A stretch of 64,000 nt of DNA. Source: Methylobacterium mesophilicum SR1.6/6 (lineage in GTDB: Bacteria; Pseudomonadota; Alphaproteobacteria; Rhizobiales; Beijerinckiaceae). The translations under genes were made by a program, and so were the position numbers. The notes under the pieces are model-generated. The model ran no database searches and was not told the DNA's origin. It was given only the letters and a program-made list of their open reading frames with translations. The DNA is taken from the NCBI RefSeq assembly GCF_000364445.2, contig NZ_CP043538.1, positions 474,501 to 538,500 of the forward strand, in the 5' to 3' direction. Below, in pieces: positions 36,300-45,251 of this stretch; the stretch's first letter is position 1, and the number at the start of each line of letters is the position of its first letter.

Positions 36300-36773
36300 T
36301 CAGAGATCTGGGGCGGAAGCTGGCGGCTGCATGAACTCGATTGTCGCGCCGTCAGGGCCAACAGCGTAGATTACCCGCGTTCCAGCCCGCGCACCGCTCG
36401 CGAGCGGCTGCGGAATGCCTTGCGCCTTCCAGCCGTAGGCGGCGATCCGCACCAAGAGCGCGTCGAGGTCATCGACCATAAGTGCCAGATGAGCGAAGCC
36501 AGGGTCGAACGGCTTGGCCGGCGCGCTCGGTCGGTCCGGACCCTGATACTCCAGAAGTTCGATCGTCTGATCCGCGAGCGAAACGATCGCCATGCGCACC
36601 GTCGCCCCATGCGCTCCGGTCACCTGACCGAGAAACTCGCCTCCCATCTCCCCCGTCCGCACGAGTCGCGCGCCGAGCCCGTCGACCCAGAATCGAAGGG
36701 CTTCGTCGAGGCAGGCGACCGCGAAGCCGACATGATCGGCACGCCGCACGTGGATGCTCGTGTGTTCCGTCAT
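36300..36773 (-). CDS. VOC-superfamily (glyoxalase-like) protein
   Basis: 157 residues with two beta-alpha-beta-beta-beta modules. The candidate metal ligands are His in RRADHVGFAV, Glu in QTIELLEYQGP, His in GFAHLALMVDD and Glu in ATIEFMQPP, the full set for a metal-binding VOC enzyme resembling methylmalonyl-CoA epimerase or glyoxalase I. The reaction cannot be told from sequence. It is monocistronic between two repeat-containing gaps. Confidence 0.85.
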   Translation of the reverse strand: MTEHTSIHVRRADHVGFAVACLDEALRFWVDGLGARLVRTGEMGGEFLGQVTGAHGATVRMAIVSLADQTIELLEYQGPDRPSAPAKPFDPGFAHLALMVDDLDALLVRIAAYGWKAQGIPQPLASGARAGTRVIYAVGPDGATIEFMQPPASAPDL

Positions 36774-37066
36774 GCGGGATGCCCTACCGAGAAAGGTGTC
36801 ATTTGTCGGCCATAGTTCGTGGTCGGACCCCGGCTATGTCCGCTTCGATGCATCTGCCTTGGGGAGGCGGAAAGAAAATGCTTCCCACAACGGTCAGCAG
36901 GCGCCTCACTTACAAGTTCTGACAGAGGCGGGGGCTCCAACAGGGTTGCCGCGCACGTTAGAGGCCAGCTTGAGCACGCAAGACCGACGAGCGGCCACTT
37001 TGATGGCTACTCCCACGGAAGACTGGCCGGCCCCGTTCAGGGACCGCCCATGCCTTGGCGCCAGCC

Positions 37067-38596
37067 TCAGACCGAGGGCAGGCCGACACTGCGTAGGAAC
37101 GACAGAGAAGGTGCGAAGAAATACGCGCCTCCCTTCATGTGCACGAATTGCTCGAACCGCAGCACCTTGGGCGTGGAGCCCGCGGTGTGGCCGTCGAGAT
37201 AGGTGTGCTCGCGGGTCGGAGCCGGTTCCGAGGGCGCTTGGCCGATGACCGGGTCGATGCCGGTCGGCGGGTGCTGATGCGGACCGATGTTGCCTGCGAA
37301 GACCGGGTTATTCGCCCAGGATTTCTGGGTGAATTCGAATTGCGCTTCCAGATTGGCCATGTATGCCATGAACAGTAGGCCGGAGCCGTGGACCGGCTCC
37401 CGACCCTTATCGGTGAATTCCTTGTGGTCCGGACTCATCGGTCTCTGCGGTCCGTAGGTGATCCCGCGGCGGGCCATGATCGGAGCACGATCGCCCTCGT
37501 CGCTCGTTCCTCCCGTTTGCCGCCGAACGTCGCCCCGGGGGTTCGTCTTGCGAATGTGCGCATGGAAGGGGCACCTCGCGCCGTCCGCATCGGCGGCGTA
37601 GGTGAAGCCGTTAGGGACCGCGGCTGCCTGGCCGTCAGCGAAGGCCGTCAGCGGCGTTCCGTCCTCGAACCGACCCACCACCATCGCTCCGGCGCGGTCC
37701 AGTTGCTCGCTCGACGCGCCAGACCCAAAGATCGCTTCGCCGAGAGCATCTTCAGCGGCATTGAAGCCTTTGACGTCCTGCTCCAGCTTGCGGAAGACGA
37801 AGAAGCTGCCGGCGGAGACGGCGAGGTGGCCGTTCGCATCGGGGACGATGAATTGGGACGGCTTGAAAGCGGGTGACCATACCGCGCCGCCGGGATCGAA
37901 CGGGTTCGGAGTCTCGTTGGCAACACCCTGTAGTTCCTGGTCGATATCCTCCTGCAGGAACAGCGGCTGGCTGCGACCGTCGACATAGCCGAAATGCTCG
38001 ACCCCTTCCTCGCCGCCCTCGTCGCGGAACCGTCGCCTCTGCTGCAGGCCGGTCTCGACGGCCGTCAGATGACAGCCGCTTGCCTTGAGCCACAGTTCGA
38101 TGGCCGCAACCTCGATCTTCAGGACGGCCTGATGCTCGTTGGCGACGAGAAGCATCGCATCCGGCAGGTGGGCGCTCCAGGTGTCGGGTTCCCATTCCGA
38201 CTGCGGACGATCCGAAAGGGTCTCGTGTCGCGCCGCCATGCCCTGCGCAAAAGCGTCTCCTTCCGGCATCTTCGCCAGGTTTCCGAGCTTGGAGTAAGCG
38301 GCCGCACTCAGGAAGAGACATCGGACCGTGCCGCCGTCGAGATGTGGTGGAAGGCGTTTGTTGTTTCGCAGCTGGTCAGCGGCGCTGGTGCAATGTCGCC
38401 CGAGGATTCTGATGACGTGCGCGATGTTGTTCTGCGCGAGATTCGAAAAATTGAAGAATATGTGTGCCGAATGATTTCTTCCGTGGCCTCTTAGGATATT
38501 TGCTGGAAGATCTTCGAGGAAAAACCTTAGATTAGGATCTGTCGAGCTAGATTTCCAAGTGATTGGCTTATCAAGGATTGCAGACAGGTTCGACAT
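37067..38596 (-). CDS. Dyp-type haem peroxidase
   Basis: 509 residues, the size of the longer (class C/D-like) dye-decolourising peroxidases. The distal Asp motif is GYVDGRSQP (GxxDG), the proximal haem His is probably in CPFHAHIRKTNPRGD, and FMAYMANLEAQFEFTQ is a C-terminal family block. The start MSNLSAILDKP at 38596 has GAGAGG six bases ahead. No encapsulin gene or Tat signal is seen, so it is probably cytoplasmic. GC content drops at the 5' end and in the upstream gap, consistent with transfer. Confidence 0.9.
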   Translation of the reverse strand: MSNLSAILDKPITWKSSSTDPNLRFFLEDLPANILRGHGRNHSAHIFFNFSNLAQNNIAHVIRILGRHCTSAADQLRNNKRLPPHLDGGTVRCLFLSAAAYSKLGNLAKMPEGDAFAQGMAARHETLSDRPQSEWEPDTWSAHLPDAMLLVANEHQAVLKIEVAAIELWLKASGCHLTAVETGLQQRRRFRDEGGEEGVEHFGYVDGRSQPLFLQEDIDQELQGVANETPNPFDPGGAVWSPAFKPSQFIVPDANGHLAVSAGSFFVFRKLEQDVKGFNAAEDALGEAIFGSGASSEQLDRAGAMVVGRFEDGTPLTAFADGQAAAVPNGFTYAADADGARCPFHAHIRKTNPRGDVRRQTGGTSDEGDRAPIMARRGITYGPQRPMSPDHKEFTDKGREPVHGSGLLFMAYMANLEAQFEFTQKSWANNPVFAGNIGPHQHPPTGIDPVIGQAPSEPAPTREHTYLDGHTAGSTPKVLRFEQFVHMKGGAYFFAPSLSFLRSVGLPSV

Positions 38597-39144
38597 GAAA
38601 GCCTCTCTGAGCTTTGATATCAAATCCGACTTGAATTGATTCGAATCAGATTTGCTGACCCGAATATTATCGAACTTATCACGACATGAAATAAGTACTC
38701 ATTGGATGCGAATGCATGTTAGATTTCTCAGTAAGCCGTGTGTTGAACTTAATGGGGATTTTTATTGATAATTTTTGAGGAACAGGCCTCGAACTCCATC
38801 GCGTACGATTGAGATTCCGGGCGCGAAATGCAGTCATTCGAACGCCAGACGATGGGAAAACGAAACGCACGCTCAATTCGGACGTCATGCAGACGTCGTC
38901 ACGAGCGGACCGCACGTTTTGCCGAGTGCCCGCCATTTCAGGTTCTCGCCCGCAAGCGGAACAGCAATCTCCACCGGACCTGACCGTTGAGAGCCGGCAG
39001 CTTTTACGCCTGTGATCGGCCGTAAGCGGAATAGCCGCTTCGAAGCAGCCTCGCCGGAAAAGCGGACCTGCTGTCACCGACCCAGCTCAGTCAGAAAGCT
39101 CGATCCGCTTCGGCCACGAAAGCAGACACCCCCAACGCCCCAAG
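38597..39144. other. Gap upstream of the Dyp peroxidase
   Basis: 548 bases. The first 200 are AT-rich for this genome and should include the peroxidase promoter. The rest holds repeat copy D. No supported gene. Confidence 0.4.
39012..39095 (+). repeat. Dispersed intergenic repeat, copy D
   Basis: GTGATCGGCCGTAAGCGGAA, a CGCTTCGAAGCAG block, GCCGGAAAAGCGGACCTG and TGTCACCGACCCAG follow the same order as copies A, C and E. Confidence 0.55.
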
Positions 39145-39819
39145 TCAGTGCCGACCTACGGCCGCCAAGCTGGTACGGTCGACGATCTCGATTGCGCCCC
39201 GACGAAGTTCGATCAGACCTGCCTCGGCCCATTGCCCCAGAAGGCGGCTGACGACCTCACGCACGCTGCCGACGTCGTCGGCAAGCTTCTGATGGGTCAC
39301 CGCGGCGACACCGCGCGGATCGGCCTCGGCCAGGAGCCGTTGCGCCAAGCGCTGCTTCAACGGCGCGAACGCGACCTCATCGAGGAGCGTGAACAGGCCG
39401 GACATCAGCCGCGTGTAGTCGTTCATGACGAAGCTGCGGAAGACGGCGCTCTCGCCCATCAAGTGTTGGAACGTGTTCAACGGTAGCGCCGCGAGTTCGG
39501 TCCGCTCCTCAGCTACGCTCTGTGCCGGGAACGTGCCACCGGACAGGAGGCACTGCGTGGTCAGGGCACAGGTGCCGCCCGGGCCGACTTTGTAGATCAA
39601 GACCTCGCGCCCGTTCTCCGACATGCGGAAGATTCGCGTGCGCCCCTCCAAGCACATCAGGTAGTTGGCGCACTCGCCATCGAGTTCGTAGGCGATGGCG
39701 CCCGCGTCCAGCACCGGGAAATGCACGGTTCCCCGGGCGATCTGGAGGTGCGCCGGGCTGAGAGCCTGGAGCAGCGGAAACCGGTCGATCCAACGTTCGA
39801 CCTTCTGGGCATCCGTCAT
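39145..39819 (-). CDS. Crp/Fnr-family transcriptional regulator with two CX5C pairs
   Basis: 224 residues. The N-terminal sensor is a cNMP-type beta barrel (about 20-120), with Cys at 50, 56, 84 and 90 in two CX5C pairs (CANYLMC and CALTTQC). The C-terminal helix-turn-helix is VTHQKLADDVGSVREVVSRLL. The recognition helix has Arg-Glu...Arg spaced as in CRP (RETVGR), predicting TGTGA half-sites. A matching palindrome, TGTGACCTGGGTCACC, lies 83 bases upstream in the promoter shared with the pentapeptide-repeat gene. The cysteines could sense redox state or bind metal; this is inference. Confidence 0.88.
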   Translation of the reverse strand: MTDAQKVERWIDRFPLLQALSPAHLQIARGTVHFPVLDAGAIAYELDGECANYLMCLEGRTRIFRMSENGREVLIYKVGPGGTCALTTQCLLSGGTFPAQSVAEERTELAALPLNTFQHLMGESAVFRSFVMNDYTRLMSGLFTLLDEVAFAPLKQRLAQRLLAEADPRGVAAVTHQKLADDVGSVREVVSRLLGQWAEAGLIELRRGAIEIVDRTSLAAVGRH

Positions 39820-39901
39820 GGCTGGCGTCGTTCCCCCCGGTTGTGACGACGGGCTGATCGTCCGGCTGGTGCTGCGTTTTTCTCCCGCCGCGCCGGACTT
39901 G

Positions 39902-39917
39902 TGTGACCTGGGTCACC
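39902..39917. promoter_or_regulatory. CRP-type operator in the divergent Crp/pentapeptide-repeat promoter
   Basis: TGTGACCTGGGTCACC fits TGTGA-N6-TCACx. It sits between the Crp/Fnr-family gene and the divergent pentapeptide-repeat gene, and its half-site suits the CRP-like recognition helix of the adjacent regulator. Autoregulation plus control of the divergent gene is likely. Confidence 0.6.
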
Positions 39918-40006
39918 GACTGGATGCGGCCGCTCGGCATAGCATCGGGCCACAACGAACACGATAAGGGCGCGCGCCCTGCGCGGTGCCCAGCGGGAGT
40001 GAACCG

Positions 40007-40807
40007 ATGCGCCGCCTCGCCCTGAGCTTCATGCTCGCCGCCCTCGCCGCCGGCCCCGCCGCGGCCGAACAGGACCTGCTGCTCGGGGCCGACATGGCCT
40101 CGCCCGCTATGACGAAGGCCGAGATGAGCCGCGCCGACGTCGAGGCGATGATCAAGGCCGCCGACGGCAAGCCCATCGACCTGCACGACAAGGCGCTGTC
40201 CGGCCTCGATCTCTCCGGGCTCAACCTCCGGGGCGTCAACCTGCGGACCGCGCGCCTGAACAAGGCCAACCTGCGCGGAGCCGACCTCAGCGGCGCGAAC
40301 CTCGAACAGGCGTGGTTCCTGAAGGCTGACCTGTCCGGCGCCAAGCTCGCGGGCGCGAAGATGTTCGGCATCACCGCCCGCGACGCGAACTTCAGCGGCG
40401 CCGACCTCAGCCGCTCCATGCCCATCGGCGACTTCAAGGGCGCCAACATGAGCGGTGCGACGCTGGTCGACCTCGACGGGGGGGCGGACATCAAGAACCA
40501 GTCCATGGGTCTGATGCGGGCGGTGTTCACCTCAGTGAACCTTTCGGGCGCGAACCTGAAGGGTGCCAACCTTGGCCGGTCTCGCCTCGAATATGCGGAC
40601 CTGGAGGATGCCGATCTCACCGACGTCGTGTTGATGGGCTCGGATTTGTCCGGGGCGGACCTGACCGGCGCTACGATCGCGGGCGCCGACTTCAAGAACG
40701 TCGACGTCAGCGGTGCACGGCTCATCGACCTGAAGGGTCAGGCCGAGGCCAAGGACTGGGCCGAACGGGTGAATGTCGACCGTGCGATCACCCAGGCAAT
40801 TCACTGA
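40007..40807 (+). CDS. Exported pentapeptide-repeat protein
   Basis: 266 residues from MRRLALSFMLAALAAGPAAAE, a clear signal peptide. From about residue 60 the sequence is a run of A(D/N)LXX repeats (LDLSGLNLRGVNL, ANLRGADLSGANL, ADLSGAKLAGAKM, ANLKGANLGRSRL, ADLTGATIAGADF), predicting a right-handed quadrilateral beta-helix. It is periplasmic by prediction. Divergent transcription from a Crp/Fnr regulator with a shared CRP-type site suggests direct control. The role of exported pentapeptide proteins is mostly unknown. Confidence 0.85.
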   Translation: MRRLALSFMLAALAAGPAAAEQDLLLGADMASPAMTKAEMSRADVEAMIKAADGKPIDLHDKALSGLDLSGLNLRGVNLRTARLNKANLRGADLSGANLEQAWFLKADLSGAKLAGAKMFGITARDANFSGADLSRSMPIGDFKGANMSGATLVDLDGGADIKNQSMGLMRAVFTSVNLSGANLKGANLGRSRLEYADLEDADLTDVVLMGSDLSGADLTGATIAGADFKNVDVSGARLIDLKGQAEAKDWAERVNVDRAITQAIH

Positions 40808-40831
40808 GCCACCCATCCGACTCGATCCGCA

Positions 40832-41245
40832 TCAGACCGGAGCAACGTCGACGACCCATGTGATCCCGAAGCGATCCTTGAGCATGCCGTAGAGCGGCGA
40901 CCACGCCGAGAGTCCGAGAGTCTGAAGGACCATCGCGCCTGCGCTGAGACCATTCCAGTATGCCGTAACCTCGTCCTGGGACGAACCGCGCAGGGACACG
41001 TAGAAGGCGTTCTCGCCGGGATGCCACGGGCGCTCGGGCTGGATGTCGTAGGCCATGATGCGGAAACCGGCCTCGGATGCGACCTGCCCCCAGATGATCC
41101 TTCGCGCCTGCTTCGGATCCGTCACGCCGGCCAGTTCGCCGTAGGTGACGAGGGTGGGCTCGCCGCCGAAGACGGTGGCGTAGAAGGCCAAAGCCTCCCG
41201 GGCCTCGCCATCGAAATTGAGGTGCGTCGTCACCTGGATGGTCAT
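40832..41245 (-). CDS. PhnB-like VOC protein
   Basis: 137 residues starting MTIQVTTHLNFDGEAREALAFY, the typical PhnB-like opening. The rest of the fold is present (GFRIMAYDIQPERPWHPGEN, FYVSLRGSSQDEVTAYW, SPLYGMLKDRFGITWVVDVAP). Enzymatic function is unproven for this group. It is divergent from, and probably regulated by, the WYL-domain regulator at 41333; this pairing is common in alphaproteobacteria. Confidence 0.87.
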   Translation of the reverse strand: MTIQVTTHLNFDGEAREALAFYATVFGGEPTLVTYGELAGVTDPKQARRIIWGQVASEAGFRIMAYDIQPERPWHPGENAFYVSLRGSSQDEVTAYWNGLSAGAMVLQTLGLSAWSPLYGMLKDRFGITWVVDVAPV

Positions 41246-41332
41246 GGTCTACTCCGGCTCCATTCGGGGTCGTTGCCAGCCCCATGACCGGACTGTACCA
41301 ATGACCAACTGACAGAACCCGGCAGTTGCGCG

Positions 41333-42040
41333 ATGGCGCGGAGCGACCGCCTCTTTCGTCTGCTGCATGCCATGCGCGTGCTGCCGGCGCCGCTCACGGC
41401 CCGGCGCCTCGCCGAGGAGACCGGCGTGTCGCTGCGCTCCCTGTATCGGGATATCGACAGTCTTCGCGCGGCGGGAGCGCGCATCGAGGGGGAGCGGGGC
41501 TACGGCTATCGGCTGACGGAGGACGTCGCGCTGCCGCCCCAGACCTTCGACCGTCTGGAGATCGAGGCGTTGGCGATCGGCATGGCCACCGTGAGTGCCA
41601 TGGGCGATCCGGACCTGGCGAAGGCTTCGGCCTCGGTGCTGGCCAAGGTGGCGGCCACGCTCCCCGACGAGCGCGAGCAGCAATTGCTGCACGCCGTTTC
41701 CAAGGTCTACCGGCCCGAAGCCCGACATGCCGCCAGCCCCGACACGATCCTGATCCGAGAAGCTTGCTGGCGGGAGGAGAAGCTCATCATCTGCTATACG
41801 GACGAACAGGGAGCCGCCACGGAGCGGACGATCTTGCCCCTGGCCATCGTCTACACCGAGCAGCGTTCGGTCGTTCTGGCGTGGTGCCAGATGCGCGAGG
41901 CGTTTCGCATGTTCCGGCTGGATCGCATCGGCGACGCTCGCGCCGGCACCGGTAGCTTCCGCCCGCGGCGGGCTTCCTTGCTACGAGCCTATCTCGAACA
42001 ACTCAGGCACGCGGAGGCTAGCCCGGCACGATCCTCATGA
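41333..42040 (+). CDS. YafY-like regulator with HTH and WYL domains
   Basis: 235 residues. The N-terminal helix-turn-helix (RLFRLLHAMRVLPAPLTARR, then TGVSLRSLYRDIDSLRAAG) is followed by a wing (GYGYRLTEDVALPP). The WYL-type ligand domain comes next, with LLHAVSKVYRPEAR, a core of LIICYTDEQGA and IVYTEQRSVVLAWCQ, and FRLDRIGDARAGTGSF. Such proteins sense small ligands or nucleic acid. It is divergent from the PhnB-like VOC gene, its likely target. Confidence 0.88.
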   Translation: MARSDRLFRLLHAMRVLPAPLTARRLAEETGVSLRSLYRDIDSLRAAGARIEGERGYGYRLTEDVALPPQTFDRLEIEALAIGMATVSAMGDPDLAKASASVLAKVAATLPDEREQQLLHAVSKVYRPEARHAASPDTILIREACWREEKLIICYTDEQGAATERTILPLAIVYTEQRSVVLAWCQMREAFRMFRLDRIGDARAGTGSFRPRRASLLRAYLEQLRHAEASPARSS

Positions 42041-42170
42041 CCGGCGAGGCAGTTCCCGGCCGCAGGGCGAGGCTTTGTGGACATCCTGCAACGGGAAGAT
42101 TTCTCTCCGGGTGGGGCGACAAAGCTGTCCCCGCTCCCGGTCAGGCGGTGCAGAGGCCGGGAACCTCGAT

Positions 42171-42531
42171 TGGCCTGACCGGCTGGCTTTGGACTGGGCT
42201 GATTGAGAGGATCAGCCAGGACCGAAGGAGTCAGACATGCGGCGAGGTCAGAAGACGAACGCGGAGCAAATCGTGCTGAAGCTGCGCCAGAGCAAGGTGC
42301 AGACAGCCTTCGTGACGAGTGCCTACGCCAGGAGATCTTCTACGCGCTGAAGGAGGCGCAGATCGTGATCGGGCTGTGGCAAACCACCTACAACCGCGTC
42401 CGACCGCATTCGTCGCTGGGCTATCGGCCGCCCGCACCCGTCAGCGACCCGGATCTGGCCTTCCGGCTACCCATGACCGCGACCATGCAGTCGCCTCTCA
42501 ATTGGCTCGGTCCACAATACCGGTCAGGTCA
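42171..42531 (+). mobile_element. Internally deleted IS3-family element (MITE-like), 361 bp
   Basis: Imperfect inverted repeats of about 36 bp bound it: TGGCCTGACCGGCTGG at the left and, as complement, TGACCTGACCGGTATT at the right, both running to a shared TTGAGAGG. Inside, the start of orfA (MRRGQKTNAEQIVLKLRQ, from 42237) is joined within about 24 codons to the tail of orfB (AQIVIGLWQTTYNRVRPHSS, LGYRPPAP). About 1 kb of the normal element, including the catalytic core, is missing. It cannot transpose alone but could be mobilised by a full copy. Confidence 0.8.
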
Positions 42532-42876
42532 AGATGTTGCAGAAGCCGCCGATGGAACAAGGCGGACGCGAAGCCGGCATCTGCTTGTTCGAGCTCTAGC
42601 TCGGAGCAGACCAGCGGAAATCCATCTTGAACGGTCAGGCCGCCCCCAACCCAATCGGTCCCGCGCAGCTGCGCGCCTCTTGAAAGCAGACGTCTGCTAC
42701 GCCGCCGATGCGACAGTGGCGCGCGCATCTCGGTCGTTGGGTCAACTCCTCCTCGCCGCAAGAGCGGCTCCGGCTGCGCCAGCGGACTCCATCGACGACC
42801 AAGTTTTCGTTCGTCTGGTATCGCGTTCTCAGGCGGCTCGCATCAAACAGAGCTTCGCCCCACAGGACCCCGACGC
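42532..42876. other. Gap between IS3 derivative and response regulator
   Basis: 345 bases without a convincing gene. Blocks such as AAGGCGGACGCGAAG, TTGAACGGTC and GAAAGCAGACGTCTGCT resemble pieces of the dispersed repeat family and of 20600-20720. Confidence 0.4.
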
Positions 42877-43275
42877 TCATGGTTCCTTTGTCAGCGCAGC
42901 GAGTCGCTGGTCGATCTCGGCACGGAGTGCCTCGAAATCGATGGGCTTGGTCAGAAGGCCAGCCGCACCTTCCCTGAAAGCTTTCTCGCGCGTTTGCGCA
43001 TCGCCATAGGCCGTGATCATGATCACCGGCACGTCCGGACGGGCGGCTCTGACCAGCGGCAACAGTTCAAGTCCCGTCATGCCCGGCATGTTGATGTCCG
43101 AGAGTATCAGGATCAAGCTTGTCGCGTCCGAGGACGACACCTGAGCCAGAGCCTCGGGCGCCGAATGGGCGAACGCCATGTCGAAGCGCCCCGATCGCAA
43201 CTCACGCCTGAACTGCTGCCGGAACAGATCAGTCACGTCAGGCTCGTCGTCCACAACGAGGATCAGCACGCTCAT
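42877..43275 (-). CDS. Single-domain response regulator (receiver)
   Basis: 132 residues made only of a receiver domain: acidic pocket VVDDEPDV, phosphoryl Asp in ILSDINMPGMTG, Thr in IMITAYGD, and Lys in LLTKPID. Its ATG overlaps the stop of the two-GAF histidine kinase by four bases, so the two form a coupled two-component pair. With no output domain it probably acts by protein contact or a phosphorelay. Confidence 0.93.
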   Translation of the reverse strand: MSVLILVVDDEPDVTDLFRQQFRRELRSGRFDMAFAHSAPEALAQVSSSDATSLILILSDINMPGMTGLELLPLVRAARPDVPVIMITAYGDAQTREKAFREGAAGLLTKPIDFEALRAEIDQRLAALTKEP

Positions 43276-45251
43276 GGCAGACTTTCAGTCCCGTGAGAGG
43301 TCGCGCTTTTGCGGGGCAGCACAATCGTGAACTCCGAAAACTTGCCGGTTTCGGTCGCGACATCGATCGTCCCACCGTGCTGTTTGACCACTATGTCATG
43401 GCTCAGAGACAATCCCAGCCCGGTGCCCTCACCGGCAGGCTTGGTGGTGAAGAACGGGTCGAACATTCTGACGCGAACGTGCTCCGGGATGCCGGTGCCA
43501 TTGTCACGAACCCGGATTTCCACGAACGCCCCGCGATCGTGAGTGGCGACCGCCAGAGTCGGCTCGTAATCGGGCTCCGCGCGCTCAGCTTGGCGCTTAG
43601 AGGCGGCGTAGAACCCGTTGCCGATCAGGTTGAGGAGAACACGCGTGATCTCCTGCGGGTACAAGTCCGCGGCCCCGGCCGCCGGGTCGAAGTCGCGGGA
43701 CAGCCTGAGCTTGAGGTCAGGTCTCTCGGCGCGGGCGCCATGATAGGCGAGGTTCAGGCTCTCCTCGACGAGGCTGTTGACCTCGACGAGCCGATGGTCG
43801 CCCGAGCCGGTGCGCGAGTGCAGGAGCATGTTTTTGACGATTGAGTCGGCTCGCTGGCCGTGCTGGACGACCTTGATGAGGTTGCCCTTCAGCAGGTCGG
43901 CCAATTCGTCGACCTCGCCGCGGATCCGGTCGTCGAGCAGCGCGGTCTGAAGCACCTCTCGTAATTCGTCGACGAGCTCGCCGGATAGTGCGGCGAAGTT
44001 GTTCACAAAGTTGAGTGGGTTCTTGATCTCGTGCGCGATACCGGCCGTGAGCTGACCGAGCGATGCGAGCTTCTCCGTGTGGATCAGGCGGTCCTGGGCG
44101 GATCTCAGTTCGTGGAGCGACTGGGCGAGCTCTCGGGTACGGGTTTGCAGCTGTTCGAACAGGCGAACGTTCCCGATCGCGATCACCGCCTGATCGGAAA
44201 AGCCGCGGACGAGTTCGATCTCACGTGCGTTAAAGGGCTCGACGCGCGTGCGGCCCAAGGTGAAAACGCCGATGGGCGCCCCCTCGCGCATCAATGGCAC
44301 GCCCAACATCGTGCGGTACTGCCCGAGGCGTTGGTGCTCGGTGGCGGCATATTCCGGGTCAGCCAGCACGTCCGGTATGTGAACGACCTCACCGCTGCAG
44401 GCCACCCTCGACGTGGCACTGTGCGGGCCCGGCGAGAAGGGGTTCGCCTTGGCATGGGTGACGACCGCGTCGGAGAACCCGAAGCCGGACAGCCACCGGT
44501 AGAGGTCGCCGTCACGCTCGAAGATGCAGCTCTGATCCGCACCGCACAGGCGCGCCGCTGACTGAACCAGCGTGTCCAAGACCTTCTGCAGGTCAAACGC
44601 GGATCTGCTGATCACCCTCAGGACTTCGGACGTTGCGGTCTGCAACTCCAGGGTCTCGCTCAACTCGCGCGTTCGAGCCTCGACTTCCGTGAAGAGCCGC
44701 GCATTCTCGATGGCGATCACCGCCTGATCGGCAAATGTCTGTACGAGCTCGATCTGCCGGTCAGTGAAGGCGCGAACCGTGAAACGTCCTAGCATGAGCA
44801 CACCGATTGGATCGCCATTCCGGAGCAAAGGCACTCCAAAGAGCGTGCGATAGCCGCCAAGACGTTGATACTCACTGGCGGCGTAGTTCGATATGGTGAG
44901 AACGTCGAGCACCTGCACTGGGCGTCGCTCAAACGCAACACGTCCGGCCGTACTATTTCCACCTGCTAGCAATGGATGAGTTTCAGCAAGCGCGATGTAC
45001 TCATCAGAAAAGCCATAACTGGAAACGAGACGGTAAATGTCGCCATCGCGTTGAAAGATATTCGAGCAATCCGAGTCGCAGAGCCTGACGGCAGATTCGA
45101 TTAAGGTGTCCAGGACGGTCTGCAAGTCGAAAACCGAGCTGCTGATAACTTTCAGAACCCCAGCCGTGGCCGTCTGTTGCCGTCTGGCCTCGTCAAGCTC
45201 GCGGCGCAAATCCGCGATGACGGACTGCATGGCCTCTAAGGTTTGCCTCAT
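43272..45251 (-). CDS. Soluble histidine kinase with two GAF domains
   Basis: 659 residues, no membrane span. A short coiled coil is followed by GAF 1 (about 30-200, ending TFADQAVIAIENARLF) and GAF 2 (about 215-385, ending GFSDQAVIAIGNVRLF). The His motif is GIAHEIKNPLNF. The ATPase domain has N box VLLNLIGNGFYAA, G1 RVRDNGTGIPE, F box FDPFFTTKP and G2 [15 protein letters not shown]. It is translationally coupled to the receiver at 42877. A single-GAF paralogue with a nonsense codon lies at 34342. The GAF ligands are unknown. Confidence 0.92.
   Translation of the reverse strand: MRQTLEAMQSVIADLRRELDEARRQQTATAGVLKVISSSVFDLQTVLDTLIESAVRLCDSDCSNIFQRDGDIYRLVSSYGFSDEYIALAETHPLLAGGNSTAGRVAFERRPVQVLDVLTISNYAASEYQRLGGYRTLFGVPLLRNGDPIGVLMLGRFTVRAFTDRQIELVQTFADQAVIAIENARLFTEVEARTRELSETLELQTATSEVLRVISRSAFDLQKVLDTLVQSAARLCGADQSCIFERDGDLYRWLSGFGFSDAVVTHAKANPFSPGPHSATSRVACSGEVVHIPDVLADPEYAATEHQRLGQYRTMLGVPLMREGAPIGVFTLGRTRVEPFNAREIELVRGFSDQAVIAIGNVRLFEQLQTRTRELAQSLHELRSAQDRLIHTEKLASLGQLTAGIAHEIKNPLNFVNNFAALSGELVDELREVLQTALLDDRIRGEVDELADLLKGNLIKVVQHGQRADSIVKNMLLHSRTGSGDHRLVEVNSLVEESLNLAYHGARAERPDLKLRLSRDFDPAAGAADLYPQEITRVLLNLIGNGFYAASKRQAERAEPDYEPTLAVATHDRGAFVEIRVRDNGTGIPEHVRVRMFDPFFTTKPAGEGTGLGLSLSHDIVVKQHGGTIDVATETGKFSEFTIVLPRKSATSHGTESLP

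Noticed and set aside
42498..42880. Small frames on either strand beside the IS3 derivative
   Set aside because: They overlap repeat-like blocks and element ends, and none has a plausible start.
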